A stretch of 64,000 bases of DNA from Microbacterium sp. (GTDB lineage: Bacteria > Actinomycetota > Actinomycetes > Actinomycetales > Microbacteriaceae), in assembly GCA_017306415.1 (NCBI GenBank), contig JAFKIL010000002.1:62001-126000 (forward strand), read 5' to 3'. Below the pieces are notes generated by a model. The model saw nothing but the letters and a program-made list of their open reading frames with translations. It was not told the DNA's origin and searched no databases. Of this stretch, positions 26,486 to 35,876 are shown piece by piece (within the stretch, counting starts at the first letter, position 1; every line of letters begins with the position of its first letter). Made by a program: the position numbers and the translations under genes.

Positions 26486-27850
26486 ATGACCGACCCGATC
26501 GACTACTGGACGCCCCTGCCGTCCGTCGACACGCTCATCGCCGAGGGCCGCGCGGCGCGGCGCTCGGTGCCGCGCAGCGCGCTGTCCCGCCTGACGGTGG
26601 GATCGGATCGCGATCCGCTCGGCATCCTCGACCGCCAGAACGCGACCCGCGTGCAGAGTCTCGTCCCGCTGCGGACCGAGCGGATGTCGCAGAGCGCGTT
26701 CGCGTTCTACCGCGGCACCGCCGCCCTCATGGCCGCCGACCTCGCCCGCGACCCCCACTCCGGCATCCTCGTCCCCTCGTGCGGCGACGCGCACGTCGCG
26801 AACTTCGGCTTCTACGGCTCGCCGCAGCGCACCCTCGTCTTCGACCTCAACGACTTCGACGAAGCCGCGTGGGCACCGTGGGAGTGGGATGTGAAGCGCC
26901 TCGTCACGAGCATCGTGATCGCCGGCCGGGCGACATCGCGCGACCCGGTGGTGGTGCAGGATGCGGCGCTCGCCGCCGTGCGCGCGTACGCCCGGGCGAT
27001 CGTGACCGCCGCCCGCGAGACGCCGCTCGGCCGGTACTTCTCGCATCTCGACGTGCGGGGCAACATCGATCAGCTCGACGACGAGTCGCGCCGTGCGCTG
27101 CGGGCCGCGATCCGCGACGCCGAGAAGCGCACCGGCGACCGCGCGGCGCGCCGGCTCACGACGCCGACCGCCGACGGCCGACTCGAGTTCGTCGAGAATC
27201 CGCCGTCGACGACGCATACCGCTCCCGAAGTCGAGCGCCGGCTCGCGGAGTTCGTGACCGCTTACGCGCAGACCGCGAACGTCGACATCCGGATGCTGCT
27301 GCGCAACTACGTGCCCGCCGACTCGGTGCGGCGCGTGGTCGGGGTCGGGAGCGTCGGCACGCGCTGCTATCTCGTGGCGCTGCAGGACGGCGACGGCGGC
27401 GCGCTCATCCTCCAGGCGAAGGAGGCGGGCCGCAGCGTGCTGGTCGAGTACGGCGGGATCGAGCAGCCGGCGGATGTCGCGTCCTACATCGATCGGGAGG
27501 GGCAGGGCGGGCGAGTGGTGGCGCTGCAGCGCATCCTCCAGGCGTTCTCCGACCCGTTCCTCGGCCACCTGACGGTGGATGGCGTGGATCTCTACGTGCG
27601 CCAGTTCCACGACATGAAGGGCGGGCTCGATATCGAGACGCTCGAGGACGTGCCGTTCGCGCGGTACGCGCAGTCATGTGCGATCACGCTCGCGCGGGCG
27701 CACGGGCAGTCGCCGAACGCCGCGACGGTCGCCGGCTACATCGGCAACGGACGGCTCATCGGCGAGGCGCTGCTCGAGTGGGCCCAGGCGTACGCGGAGG
27801 TGTCGCAGGCCGACTACGACGCGTTCGTCGCGGCGCATCCCGCGCCCTGA
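26486..27850 (+). CDS. DUF2252 family protein
   Basis: 454 aa. RTERMSQSAFAFYRGTAALM, then LVPSCGDAHVANFGFYGSPQ and LVFDLNDFDEAAWAPWEWDV (residues about 60-140) are the hallmark blocks of DUF2252, whose GDxHxxNF and DxNDFD motifs resemble the catalytic loops of phosphotransferase/kinase-fold proteins. Later blocks are GVGSVGTRCYLVALQDG and YVRQFHDMKGGLDIETL. Biochemical function is unproven; a small-molecule kinase activity is an inference. It is divergent from the potassium channel. Confidence 0.88.
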   Translation: MTDPIDYWTPLPSVDTLIAEGRAARRSVPRSALSRLTVGSDRDPLGILDRQNATRVQSLVPLRTERMSQSAFAFYRGTAALMAADLARDPHSGILVPSCGDAHVANFGFYGSPQRTLVFDLNDFDEAAWAPWEWDVKRLVTSIVIAGRATSRDPVVVQDAALAAVRAYARAIVTAARETPLGRYFSHLDVRGNIDQLDDESRRALRAAIRDAEKRTGDRAARRLTTPTADGRLEFVENPPSTTHTAPEVERRLAEFVTAYAQTANVDIRMLLRNYVPADSVRRVVGVGSVGTRCYLVALQDGDGGALILQAKEAGRSVLVEYGGIEQPADVASYIDREGQGGRVVALQRILQAFSDPFLGHLTVDGVDLYVRQFHDMKGGLDIETLEDVPFARYAQSCAITLARAHGQSPNAATVAGYIGNGRLIGEALLEWAQAYAEVSQADYDAFVAAHPAP

Positions 27851-27864
27851 CACCGCGCGGCGAA

Positions 27865-29499
27865 TCAGAGGGCGACGTCTCCGGTGAGGTTCACGCGGAT
27901 GCCGATGCGGTCGAACATCGCGGCCTTGGCGACGAGCGCCTTGTCGGCGGTGTCGGCGTCGGGGGCGTAGACGAGCTGGACGTGGTTGGCCTTGTGCCGG
28001 GCCATGAACTGGTCGCGCTCGATGCCGTGCAGCACGACGTGCGCGATCGGCCACTCCGGGTTGGTGGCCTCCTTTCGGCGCCGGGTCTCCTCCTCAGGCA
28101 GCTCCACGACGGTGCCGCGGAACAGGTCCGCCTGCAGCACCCCGTCGGCGATGAACACGCGTGAGAGGACGACCTCGCCGGGGCGGGAGACGCCGTTGAC
28201 GGTCGACCCGCCGGCGGGGAAGAAGACGGCGTCCTGACGCCACCCCTCCGCCTTGTCCCATCCGCCCAGGTGCGACCCGGGAACGGAGCCCGAGATCTCG
28301 TACACCCACACGAACCGTCCGTCGACCTCCTCGCCCCACCGCACGTCGTGCAGCGTGTTGTCGGGCACGAGTCCCATCGCCCGCCACACCCGGTCGGTGA
28401 TGAGCGCGTCCACCGCGACGCCCTCGTCGGCCTCGTTGAAGTGCGGGAACGCACGCCCCTCGTGCAGGAGCCGCGACCCGTCGCGGGAGAGGACCGGCGG
28501 CCGCTCGGTCGAGTTCAGCAGCCCCTCGGCCAGGTCGGAGGCCGGGACCAGGTCCTTGAGCCCCTGCTGGTACTGGATGCCGAGCGCGTCCAGACCGAAG
28601 TCGTCGGCGATGCGGAGGGCGGCGATGTACATCTTGAGCTGCCACTGCACCTGCTCGCGCGTGAGCTCGGATGCCGCATCCTCGCCGTAGCGGAAGGTCA
28701 TGCCGCGGTCGGTGAGCCACGCGTACACGGCATCGGCCTCGTCGTCGGGCACGCGCAGCATCTCGGCGTAGAGCGCCGACTGGCTGAGGCGCTCCTTGTA
28801 GATGCCGGTCCGGTTCAGCAGCTCGTCGTCGAAGATCGCGTTGTACATCCCCATGCAGCCTTCGTCGAAGACGCCGATGATGGCCTTGTCCGCCAGCAGC
28901 TGGTCGCCGAGGGCCCGGCCGAGCTCGACCTCGGGGGTGGCGGGCAGCTCGGGAAGCGGCCGGACGTGCGACGCGTCGTGCACGATGGCGCCCGTCTCGG
29001 TCCATTCGCGCAGGCCTGCGCGGAACCAGTCGTCGGTGAAGTCGACCGACCAGATGGTCGAGTAGTCCTTCCCCATCTTCGTCAGGCCCGCGTTCAGCCC
29101 GAGCAGTCCCACGAGTCCGGGCCAGTCGCCGGCGAAGTTCGCGACCGTGAGGATCGGCCCCCGGTGGGTGCGCAGCCCCGCGAGCACGTGATGGGAGTAC
29201 TGCCACACCGCCTCGGCGACGATCAGCGGCGCCTCGGGCGGGATGCCGCGGAACACCTCCAGGCCCATCCGCTGACTGGAGATGAACCCGTGTCCGGTCC
29301 GGGGGTCCACGTCGTTGGCCCGCACGACGCTCCAGCCGAGGTCGCCGAGGACACGGGTCACCCCCGCCTCCAGCTCGACCTGGGTGGGCCAGCCCGCCGT
29401 GTTCGCCGACTCGCGGAGGTCGCCGCTCGCGATCAGGTACGCCGTCCGTGGGGCCACCGCGGGATGCGGGGCGACGGCGGGAAGGGTGTAGGTGCTCAT
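27865..29499 (-). CDS. L-fucose/D-arabinose isomerase family protein (probable D-arabinose isomerase)
   Basis: 544 aa. RTAYLIASGDLRESANTAGW, VAEAVWQYSHHVLAGLRTHR and IIGVFDEGCMGMYNAIFDDE identify the fucose isomerase fold, in which a Glu, an Asp and a His coordinate Mn2+. L-fucose isomerases also act on D-arabinose, whose C1-C4 configuration is the same. Here the gene closes an operon with a GH116 protein and an FGGY kinase, so conversion of D-arabinose to D-ribulose is the best inference. AGGAGA precedes ATG 29499; the ATG overlaps the GH116 stop by 4 bases. Under the LacI operator at 33572. Confidence 0.8.
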   Translation of the reverse strand: MSTYTLPAVAPHPAVAPRTAYLIASGDLRESANTAGWPTQVELEAGVTRVLGDLGWSVVRANDVDPRTGHGFISSQRMGLEVFRGIPPEAPLIVAEAVWQYSHHVLAGLRTHRGPILTVANFAGDWPGLVGLLGLNAGLTKMGKDYSTIWSVDFTDDWFRAGLREWTETGAIVHDASHVRPLPELPATPEVELGRALGDQLLADKAIIGVFDEGCMGMYNAIFDDELLNRTGIYKERLSQSALYAEMLRVPDDEADAVYAWLTDRGMTFRYGEDAASELTREQVQWQLKMYIAALRIADDFGLDALGIQYQQGLKDLVPASDLAEGLLNSTERPPVLSRDGSRLLHEGRAFPHFNEADEGVAVDALITDRVWRAMGLVPDNTLHDVRWGEEVDGRFVWVYEISGSVPGSHLGGWDKAEGWRQDAVFFPAGGSTVNGVSRPGEVVLSRVFIADGVLQADLFRGTVVELPEEETRRRKEATNPEWPIAHVVLHGIERDQFMARHKANHVQLVYAPDADTADKALVAKAAMFDRIGIRVNLTGDVAL

Positions 29500-32033
29500 G
29501 ATGTCTCCTGGGGTGTGCGGTCTGGGGTCGCGGCGCGGCTCTCGCCGGCAGCGAGGTGAAGGGGTCCGGCGACCGTCCGTCCGTCCAGGACGAGCCGATC
29601 GACGTCGAGCACGCCGCCGAGGACGTGCAGTGCGACGGAGTGCCCGTCGATCTCGACGCTGCCCCACGCCGATCCCGTGGTGAACAGCGCGCGCAGCGGC
29701 CCGTCCATGGCGGGGGCGAAGGCCAGGGTGCGCGTCGGCGCGTCCCACTGCACGCCGGTGAAGGCGAGCAGGAGCGCCCACGAGGCGAGCGAGCGGGCGT
29801 AGTGGTTGCCGCACTCGATCTCGTTCCACGGGCTCCGGGCGGTGCCGTCGTATCGGCGGCGCGCGGCCCGCTCGACGGTGAGCGCCTCCTCGACGAGGCC
29901 GGCATAGGCCAGGGATGCCGCGACCTGGTGCTCGATTCCCGTCCACACCTCGTCGGAGTAGACGAACGGGATCGCGGGGCGGTCGCCGCGCGGCCACGAG
30001 GCGAGGAGCAGGCCGCCGTCGCCGTTCAGCGCGTAGACCCGCTGGGTGCTCTCGTGCGACGTGAGGTCGTCGCGGAAGTTGTGCGCCACGATCGCACTGA
30101 GCGCGCTGCGCACGCGCTCGCGCGGCAGGATGTCGCCGAGCCCGTGGACGAACGCGTGGAACTGCCCCAGCAGCTGATCGGACAGCACGCCATCGCCGTA
30201 CTGGTAGCGGTGCGCGTCGACGTCGTCGACGACCTGGCGGTAGTACTCGCCGTTCCACAGCACCGCGTCCATGCCCGCGGCGGCATGCGTCGCGCGCCGG
30301 CGCAGCTCGGCAGAGCGGTCCCTGTCGCCGAGGTGCGCGGCCATCCGCGCCCCCGCCGTCAGGGCGGCGACGAACATCCCGTTCGCGAGGGGCTCGATGC
30401 CGTGGAACTCGATGTCGTAGGTGTTGTGCAACTCGCCGTCCAGCAGCCCGTCGCCGTCGCGGTCCCACTCGCGGATGGCGAACTCGAGGCTGCGGTCGGC
30501 GTCCGGCCACAGCTCGCGCAGGAACGCGTCGTCCCCGCTCGCGCGCCACTCGCGGTAGAGCCGCAGGAACGTGCCGAGCTGGCCGTCCACGGCCGGGCCC
30601 ATGAACCACGGTCGGCCGCCGAAGACGCGGTTGGAGCGGAACTTCTGCGCGCCGGTCCCGTCGGTCTCCAGGAGGAACTCCACACGGCGGGCGCTGCGCT
30701 CCAGAGACGGGAACAGCCAGGCCACGGTCTGGGCGTAGGACCACACGTGCGTGCAGGTGCCCTCGCAGGATCCGCCGTGGTCGAAGGACCCCTCCCACGC
30801 GGCGAAGACGGGGCCCTCGCCGAGCTCCGGATTCGGCGTCTCCACGACGAAGCACGTCGTGGAGCGCGCGGCGGCGATGTTCGCCCCTGCCGCGTCCGCC
30901 ACGACCGGGTCGAGCGATCCGCCGTAGAGCGCATCGACGAAGGCGAGCGTGGTCGACTCGAGGGCGGGCAGCTCGCGGTGGAGGTGGGATGCCGCCGCCC
31001 ACGCGTCCGGCCACAGGGTCGCGTAGTGGTTGCGCACGACCTGGCCGGCGTTCGGATCGTCGCCGACGATGTGGCCGAGCCATCCGCGGTGCCGGCTCGG
31101 GAAGGACCACGCCAGCACGAACTCGAACTCCTGCGACTGACCCGGCTCGATGCGGTGCACGATCCCGAGCGAGCCGGTGCGCAGGCGCGGGAGCTTCTCG
31201 AACAGCTGCTCCTCGGACATCGGCAACCCGTCGTCCGCGTCGGCGAACAGCCCGCGCGGGCGGTCCTCGAGGGTGAGCCGGGGTTCGGGTTCGAGCACGC
31301 CGTCTTCGGTCAGGTCGTTCCAGAACAGCCGCGGGCCGTCCGGCCAGAAGCCGGTCACCCACTGCGGCTTGGCCGTCGTGGAGGGGTCGGTCGTGGTGAG
31401 GGAGAGCGTGCCGTAGCCGAAGTCGTCCTCCGGCAGGTCGATCCCGAAGTCGAGGCCGCGCACGTCGCCGTCCTCGCGCCAGCGCACCCGCTGGGTCGCG
31501 CGCATGCCGAAGGGGCCTTCGCCCCGTCCCGCGGTATGGCTCATCGAGCCGACGACCGTCACGTCGACCGACGTGCTGCCGGGGTTGACGACCGTGTACC
31601 GGAGGACCGCCGCCGGGATCCCGGACGCGTCGGGGTCGAGCGGCACGAGCGGGGTGAACGCCCGCAGCGACACCGCAACAGGAAGGACGTCGTCCGTGAA
31701 GTCGACGTCGACCACCGGGTACTCCCCGTGCAGCGTCGCGCCGCGCAGGCGCGGCAGTCCCGCGAGGCTCTCGAAGGGGAACCCTGCGTCGGCGTCGAGC
31801 CGCCCGGTCCGCACGGCCTCGAGGACGCGCGTGACCGGCTCGCCGTCCGCCGGCCGGGCGTGGATGGCGAAGAACGAGTACGGGTTGCGCCGGCCCTTGT
31901 CCGGCAGGTTCTCGAGCTCCCAGTCGCGCAGCTCGCCACGTGCGCCGATCGAGACGTTGCCGGTGCCGATGCCGCCGAGGGGGAACGCGGTGGCTTCGGA
32001 CGTGTGCGGGATGCCGCGGGCTCGCCGGCTCAT
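29496..32033 (-). CDS. GH116 family glycoside hydrolase (probable exo-beta-D-arabinofuranosidase)
   Basis: 845 aa, no signal peptide, so probably cytoplasmic. The N-terminal beta-sandwich starts FPLGGIGTGNVSIGARGELR, the glucosylceramidase_2 block. The (alpha/alpha)6 catalytic domain has EGTCTHVWSYAQTVAWLFPS near residue 430 and GELHNTYDIEFHGIEPLANG near 538; the NTYD Asp corresponds to the acid/base of GH116. GH116 includes glucosidases, but an exo-beta-D-arabinofuranosidase of this family is known from Microbacterium D-arabinan degradation, and the neighbours here match that system. Start ATG 32033 overlaps the kinase stop by 4 bases. Confidence 0.85.
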   Translation of the reverse strand: MSRRARGIPHTSEATAFPLGGIGTGNVSIGARGELRDWELENLPDKGRRNPYSFFAIHARPADGEPVTRVLEAVRTGRLDADAGFPFESLAGLPRLRGATLHGEYPVVDVDFTDDVLPVAVSLRAFTPLVPLDPDASGIPAAVLRYTVVNPGSTSVDVTVVGSMSHTAGRGEGPFGMRATQRVRWREDGDVRGLDFGIDLPEDDFGYGTLSLTTTDPSTTAKPQWVTGFWPDGPRLFWNDLTEDGVLEPEPRLTLEDRPRGLFADADDGLPMSEEQLFEKLPRLRTGSLGIVHRIEPGQSQEFEFVLAWSFPSRHRGWLGHIVGDDPNAGQVVRNHYATLWPDAWAAASHLHRELPALESTTLAFVDALYGGSLDPVVADAAGANIAAARSTTCFVVETPNPELGEGPVFAAWEGSFDHGGSCEGTCTHVWSYAQTVAWLFPSLERSARRVEFLLETDGTGAQKFRSNRVFGGRPWFMGPAVDGQLGTFLRLYREWRASGDDAFLRELWPDADRSLEFAIREWDRDGDGLLDGELHNTYDIEFHGIEPLANGMFVAALTAGARMAAHLGDRDRSAELRRRATHAAAGMDAVLWNGEYYRQVVDDVDAHRYQYGDGVLSDQLLGQFHAFVHGLGDILPRERVRSALSAIVAHNFRDDLTSHESTQRVYALNGDGGLLLASWPRGDRPAIPFVYSDEVWTGIEHQVAASLAYAGLVEEALTVERAARRRYDGTARSPWNEIECGNHYARSLASWALLLAFTGVQWDAPTRTLAFAPAMDGPLRALFTTGSAWGSVEIDGHSVALHVLGGVLDVDRLVLDGRTVAGPLHLAAGESRAATPDRTPQETS

Positions 32034-33520
32034 GACGCGGCCGCCTGCGCGGCGGCGAGCTCGTGCACGACCTCGCGGGTCTCCTGGTAGAGCCGCAGGT
32101 AGCGCTCGAACATCGTGTCGTAGAGGGCCTTTCGTGCGGTGTCGGGCGCGACGGTGTGCGCGACCGGATTCCAGTCCTCGATGCGCGGGCGCGCGTGCGG
32201 GCCGGCGACCGCGGACGCGGCGAGGAATGCCGCGCCGTAGCTCGCGCCGATCGTCGTGTGCGGGACCTCCTGCACCAGGCCCGTGGCATCCGACACGATC
32301 TGCAGCCAGAGCGCGCCCTGCGTGCCGCCGCCGACCGCGACGATACGCCGGATGTCGGCGCCCGCCGCGCGCATGGTCTCGACGTTGTGCCGGACACCGA
32401 GGGCCGTGGCCTCGAGGGCCGCGCGGTAGAGGTCGCCGCGGCCGTGACGGAGCGTGAGGCCCGCGATCACTCCGCGCGCGTCTGGATCCTGGAGGGGCGT
32501 GCGCTCGCCCGCGAAGTACGGCAGCACGAGCAGCCCGCGGGCACCGGGGCCGGATGCGGCGGCCTCGGCGAGCAGCGCCGGGTAGTCGGTCCCGGTGAGC
32601 TCCGTGAGCCACGCGGTGAGTGCGCCCGAGGTGGACAGTCCGCCGGCGAGGTTGCGCGTGCCGGGGAAGGCTCCGACCGTCGTCCACATCGACGGACTGC
32701 GCAGCGTCTCCTCCCCGGTCGCGACGAGGAACATCGTCGTGCCGTACATGAGCATGAGGTCGCCGATGCCGTGCGCCCCGACGCTGACCGCCTCGGTCCA
32801 CGCGTCGATGGTGCCCGCGATCACGGGAATGTCGACGGGGAGGCCGGTCGCCGCGGCGGCCGCCTCCGTCACTCGACCGGCGATGTCGCCCGCCCACACG
32901 AGGGCGGGCGGTTCGATCCCGGGCGCGTAGCGATCCCACCAGGACTCGTGCCAGCGCTCCGCCTCGACGTCGTAGAGCGGCGTCACCTGGCTGGCGGACT
33001 GATGATCGAGGACGTAGGCGCCGGTCAGCCGGCGAGCGAGCCACGAGGCGGGCATGAACAGACGGCGCGCCGTCGCGTAGGCGTCGGGCTCCTCGTCCGC
33101 GATCCACGCGATCTTCGCTCCCGCCGCCTGGGACGTCAGGGCGGATCCACCCACGGCGACGATCGCCTCCGCTCCGAGCTCGGCGTTCATGCGGGCGATC
33201 TGCGCCCCCGAGCGGGTGTCGACGCCGTAGAGGATCGCGGGACGGACCGGCATGTCGTCGGCGTCGGCGAGGAGGACGCACGGTCCCATCCCGCTCACGC
33301 CCACGGCGCGGACGTCGGCCGCCGGCTCGCCCTCGAGGAGCTCGCGACACAGACGGACGCACTCGTCCCACCACACCTCGCCGTCCATCTCGACCCATCC
33401 GACGTGCGGTCGGCGGACGTCGTGCGCCGCGACCGCGGTGGCGATGACGTCTCCGTCGTCGCCGACGAGCACGGCCTTGCTGCTGGAGGTGCCGATATCG
33501 ATACCGAGCGTGCACCGCAT
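32030..33520 (-). CDS. FGGY family carbohydrate kinase (probable D-ribulokinase)
   Basis: 496 aa. CTLGIDIGTSSSKAVLVGDD is the phosphate-1 loop; VLPYFAGERTPLQDPDARGV and AVGGGTQGALWLQIVSDATG are the FGGY C-domain ATP-binding motifs. GGAGGAG ends 6-7 bases before ATG 33520, which decides the start over 33535. As first gene of the kinase-GH116-isomerase operon it most likely phosphorylates the ketose made by the isomerase: D-ribulose to D-ribulose 5-phosphate, which enters the pentose phosphate pathway. Xylulokinase-like specificity cannot be excluded from sequence. Confidence 0.82.
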   Translation of the reverse strand: MRCTLGIDIGTSSSKAVLVGDDGDVIATAVAAHDVRRPHVGWVEMDGEVWWDECVRLCRELLEGEPAADVRAVGVSGMGPCVLLADADDMPVRPAILYGVDTRSGAQIARMNAELGAEAIVAVGGSALTSQAAGAKIAWIADEEPDAYATARRLFMPASWLARRLTGAYVLDHQSASQVTPLYDVEAERWHESWWDRYAPGIEPPALVWAGDIAGRVTEAAAAATGLPVDIPVIAGTIDAWTEAVSVGAHGIGDLMLMYGTTMFLVATGEETLRSPSMWTTVGAFPGTRNLAGGLSTSGALTAWLTELTGTDYPALLAEAAASGPGARGLLVLPYFAGERTPLQDPDARGVIAGLTLRHGRGDLYRAALEATALGVRHNVETMRAAGADIRRIVAVGGGTQGALWLQIVSDATGLVQEVPHTTIGASYGAAFLAASAVAGPHARPRIEDWNPVAHTVAPDTARKALYDTMFERYLRLYQETREVVHELAAAQAAAS

Positions 33521-33562
33521 CGCGTTCTCCTCCATCCGTTCCCGACGTCGCGAATGCGGTTC

Positions 33563-33591
33563 ACGCTACACGAAATCGATTTCACTCACAA
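33563..33591 (-). promoter_or_regulatory. LacI-regulated promoter of the kinase-GH116-isomerase operon
   Basis: Read leftward: -35 TTGTGA (complement of 33586-33591), a 17-base spacer, then -10 TAGCGT (complement of 33563-33568). The palindrome GAAATCGATTTC (33572-33583) fills the spacer exactly, so a bound repressor would exclude RNA polymerase. The same operator core recurs at 34677, 41245 and 42544. Confidence 0.82.
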
Positions 33592-33628
33592 TCGCGCGAA
33601 CGGGCATCGGAGGATGAAACCAGCCTCG

Positions 33629-34615
33629 TCAGCGGCGGTGGGCGGTGGCGGGGAGCACTTCGTTGCGCAGCACGACGGTTCGCGCAGGCTGGTCGTCGCC
33701 GTTGATGCGCTCCAGCAGCATCTTCGCGGCGGTGACGCCCATGTGGCGCGCCGGGAGCCGCACGATCGTGACCGCGCTCGGCGACAGCGTGGTGAACGGC
33801 AGCGAGCCGACGACGGCCACCCCGACCTGGGGAGGCGTGAGTCCGTGCTCGGTGAGCACCTGGATGGCGCCGACGCCGAGCAGGTTGTTCCCGGCGACCA
33901 CGGCGTCCGGCGGCTCGGGGAGCGCGAGGAGCTCCTCCATCACCTCGCGGCCGCCGTCCACCCGGAACGTCGAGTACCGCAGGAGCTCGTCGGGGTCGAG
34001 ATCGGGGAGCTGCCGCGCGAGGACGGCGCGCCAGCCCTGCGCGCGCTCGTACGCGGTCTCGATCTGCTGCGGGCCGGTGATGCACGCGATGCGCCGATAC
34101 CCCGCCTGCACGAGATTCTCGGTGGCCGCCTGGCCCGCCGTTCGGTTCGCCATCACGACGCCGTCGATGTCGTAGCCGGTGCCGCGGTCCACCGCGACGA
34201 CGGGGCGGCCCATGGCGACGAGGTCGTCGAGGTTCGTGTGATCGGACGCCGCGGCGAGGATCACGCCGGCCATGTGCTCGGAGATCGCGATCTGCAGGTA
34301 GCGTGCCTCCTTCTCGATCTGCGAGTCGGTGTTGCACAGGACGACCGAGTAGCCGGCGCTCTGCGCCACATCCTCGACGCCGCGGGCGAGCTCGGTGAAG
34401 TAGGGGTTCTCGATGTCGGGGATCACCAGTGCGATGACCTCGGACTCCTGGCGGCGGAGCGTGCGCGCGGTGCGGTTCGGGCTGAACCGCAGTTGACGTG
34501 CCGCCTCACGCACGGCGAGGGTCTTCTCCTCGGAGACGCCCATGCCGTTGAACACGCGAGAGACGGTGGCGGGAGAGACCCCCGCCATCTTCGCGACCTC
34601 GTAGATCGTGGCCAT
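33629..34615 (-). CDS. LacI family repressor of the D-arabinan locus
   Basis: 328 aa. MATIYEVAKMAGVSPATVSR, then VFNGMGVSEEKTLAVREAAR, is the LacI helix-turn-helix and hinge. The rest is a periplasmic-binding-like ligand domain (IALVIPDIENPYFTELARGV; CITGPQQIETAYERAQGW). It is flanked on both sides by genes carrying the operator GAAATCGATTTC, and one copy (34675-34690) lies in its own upstream region, so local autoregulated repression is likely. The inducer, perhaps D-arabinose or an arabino-oligosaccharide, is inferred. GGTGGGGAAC precedes ATG 34615. Confidence 0.9.
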   Translation of the reverse strand: MATIYEVAKMAGVSPATVSRVFNGMGVSEEKTLAVREAARQLRFSPNRTARTLRRQESEVIALVIPDIENPYFTELARGVEDVAQSAGYSVVLCNTDSQIEKEARYLQIAISEHMAGVILAAASDHTNLDDLVAMGRPVVAVDRGTGYDIDGVVMANRTAGQAATENLVQAGYRRIACITGPQQIETAYERAQGWRAVLARQLPDLDPDELLRYSTFRVDGGREVMEELLALPEPPDAVVAGNNLLGVGAIQVLTEHGLTPPQVGVAVVGSLPFTTLSPSAVTIVRLPARHMGVTAAKMLLERINGDDQPARTVVLRNEVLPATAHRR

Positions 34616-34643
34616 GTTCCCCACCCGACGCTGTCCGGGCTCG

Positions 34644-34690
34644 TTGACAGCTCCGGTCAGCCAACAATACAGTGTTGAAATCGATTCCAA
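34644..34690 (+). promoter_or_regulatory. Promoter and LacI operator of the GH172 gene, overlapping the lacI upstream region
   Basis: Rightward -35 TTGACA (34644-34649), an 18-base spacer and -10 TACAGT (34668-34673) are close to consensus. The operator TTGAAATCGATTCCAA (34675-34690) follows directly, covering the expected transcription start. A weaker leftward promoter (TTTGGA, 16 bases, TATTGT) for lacI would overlap the same operator. Confidence 0.75.
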
Positions 34691-34735
34691 AAGCATGCCG
34701 CGATCGGCGTGCCGAAACGAGAAAGCGTGCCACTC

Positions 34736-35872
34736 ATGACAGCGGTGTCCGGATCCGGTCTCTCCTCGCTCAGCGCCCTGCGGGAGGTGCAGACCCGGTC
34801 GATCTCCCCCGAGAACTTCGACGGCGCGGTAGGGGGCGGCGCGCGAGCGACCGAGGGCACCGGCGCCGACTGCGCGCGGGACCTCGGCCCGGGATGGAAG
34901 ATCTCGCCCAGCGTCGACATCGCGGCCGGTGAGACGTTCGATCTCGCGAACATCGCCGGGGCAGGGCGGATCACCCACATCTGGATCACGACCCACACCG
35001 ACAACTGGCGGACGCTGATCCTCCGCGCCTACTGGGACGGCGCGTCCGAGCCGGCCGTCGAGGTGCCGTACGGCGACTTCTTCTGCAACGGATGGGGCGT
35101 GTTCGCGCAGGTGAACTCGCAGGCGATCGCAGCCAACCCGCACGGCGGATTCAATTCCTACTGGCCGATGCCCTTCCGCGACGGCGCCCGCCTCACGATC
35201 GAGAACACGTCGGTCGTCGACGTCCGCGTCTACTACCAGATCACCTACGAGATCGGCGGCGACTATGCGAACGAGGCGTACTTCCACGCCCAGTGGCGCC
35301 GGTCCAACCCGCTCGAGGAGCGCGTGCCGCACACCATCCTCGAAGGCATCGAGGGCCATGGGCAGTACGTCGGCACCTACATCGCGTGGGGGGTCAACTC
35401 CAACGGATGGTGGGGCGAGGGCGAGATCAAGTTCTACATGGACGACGACACCGACCACCCCACGATCGCCGGCACCGGCACCGAGGACTACTTCGGCGGC
35501 GCGTGGAACTTCGACATCCCCGGCCAGGGCTACACGCCCTTCTCGACCCCGTACCTGGGGATGCCGCAGGTGATCCGGCCCGACGGCCTCTACGTGTCGC
35601 AGCAGCGGTTCGGGATGTACCGCTGGCACATCGTGGACCCGATCCACTTCACCACCGGCCTGCCGAAGGTCGACATCCAGGCGCTCGGCTGGCGCAGCGG
35701 ATGGCGCTACCTTCCGCTGCGCGACGACATCGCCTCCACGGCGCTGTTCTACCTCGACCGTCCCACGGCGCGACGCCCCCGGACGCCGACGGCGGACGAC
35801 ATGGAGGTGCACCTAGGGACCGCCCCCGTCCCCGACATCGGCGCGACCCCGCCGCGGGCGCCACGGGACTGA
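34736..35872 (+). CDS. GH172 (DUF2961) glycosidase, probable exo-alpha-D-arabinofuranosidase
   Basis: 378 aa from ATG 34736 (GAGAAAG upstream; GTG 34727 or 34709 are alternatives). LSALREVQTRSISPENFDGA at the N-terminus and YMDDDTDHPTIAGTGTEDYF near residue 240 are the DUF2961 signatures; IAGTGTEDYFGGAWNF holds the conserved TEDYF acidic cluster. The jelly-roll enzymes of GH172 form homo-oligomers and cleave alpha-D-arabinofuranosides or fructofuranosides. No signal peptide is seen, so action is probably intracellular. It sits opposite lacI, under the operator at 34675. Assignment to D-arabinan rests on family knowledge plus neighbours. Confidence 0.87.
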   Translation: MTAVSGSGLSSLSALREVQTRSISPENFDGAVGGGARATEGTGADCARDLGPGWKISPSVDIAAGETFDLANIAGAGRITHIWITTHTDNWRTLILRAYWDGASEPAVEVPYGDFFCNGWGVFAQVNSQAIAANPHGGFNSYWPMPFRDGARLTIENTSVVDVRVYYQITYEIGGDYANEAYFHAQWRRSNPLEERVPHTILEGIEGHGQYVGTYIAWGVNSNGWWGEGEIKFYMDDDTDHPTIAGTGTEDYFGGAWNFDIPGQGYTPFSTPYLGMPQVIRPDGLYVSQQRFGMYRWHIVDPIHFTTGLPKVDIQALGWRSGWRYLPLRDDIASTALFYLDRPTARRPRTPTADDMEVHLGTAPVPDIGATPPRAPRD

Positions 35873-35876
35873 GCGC

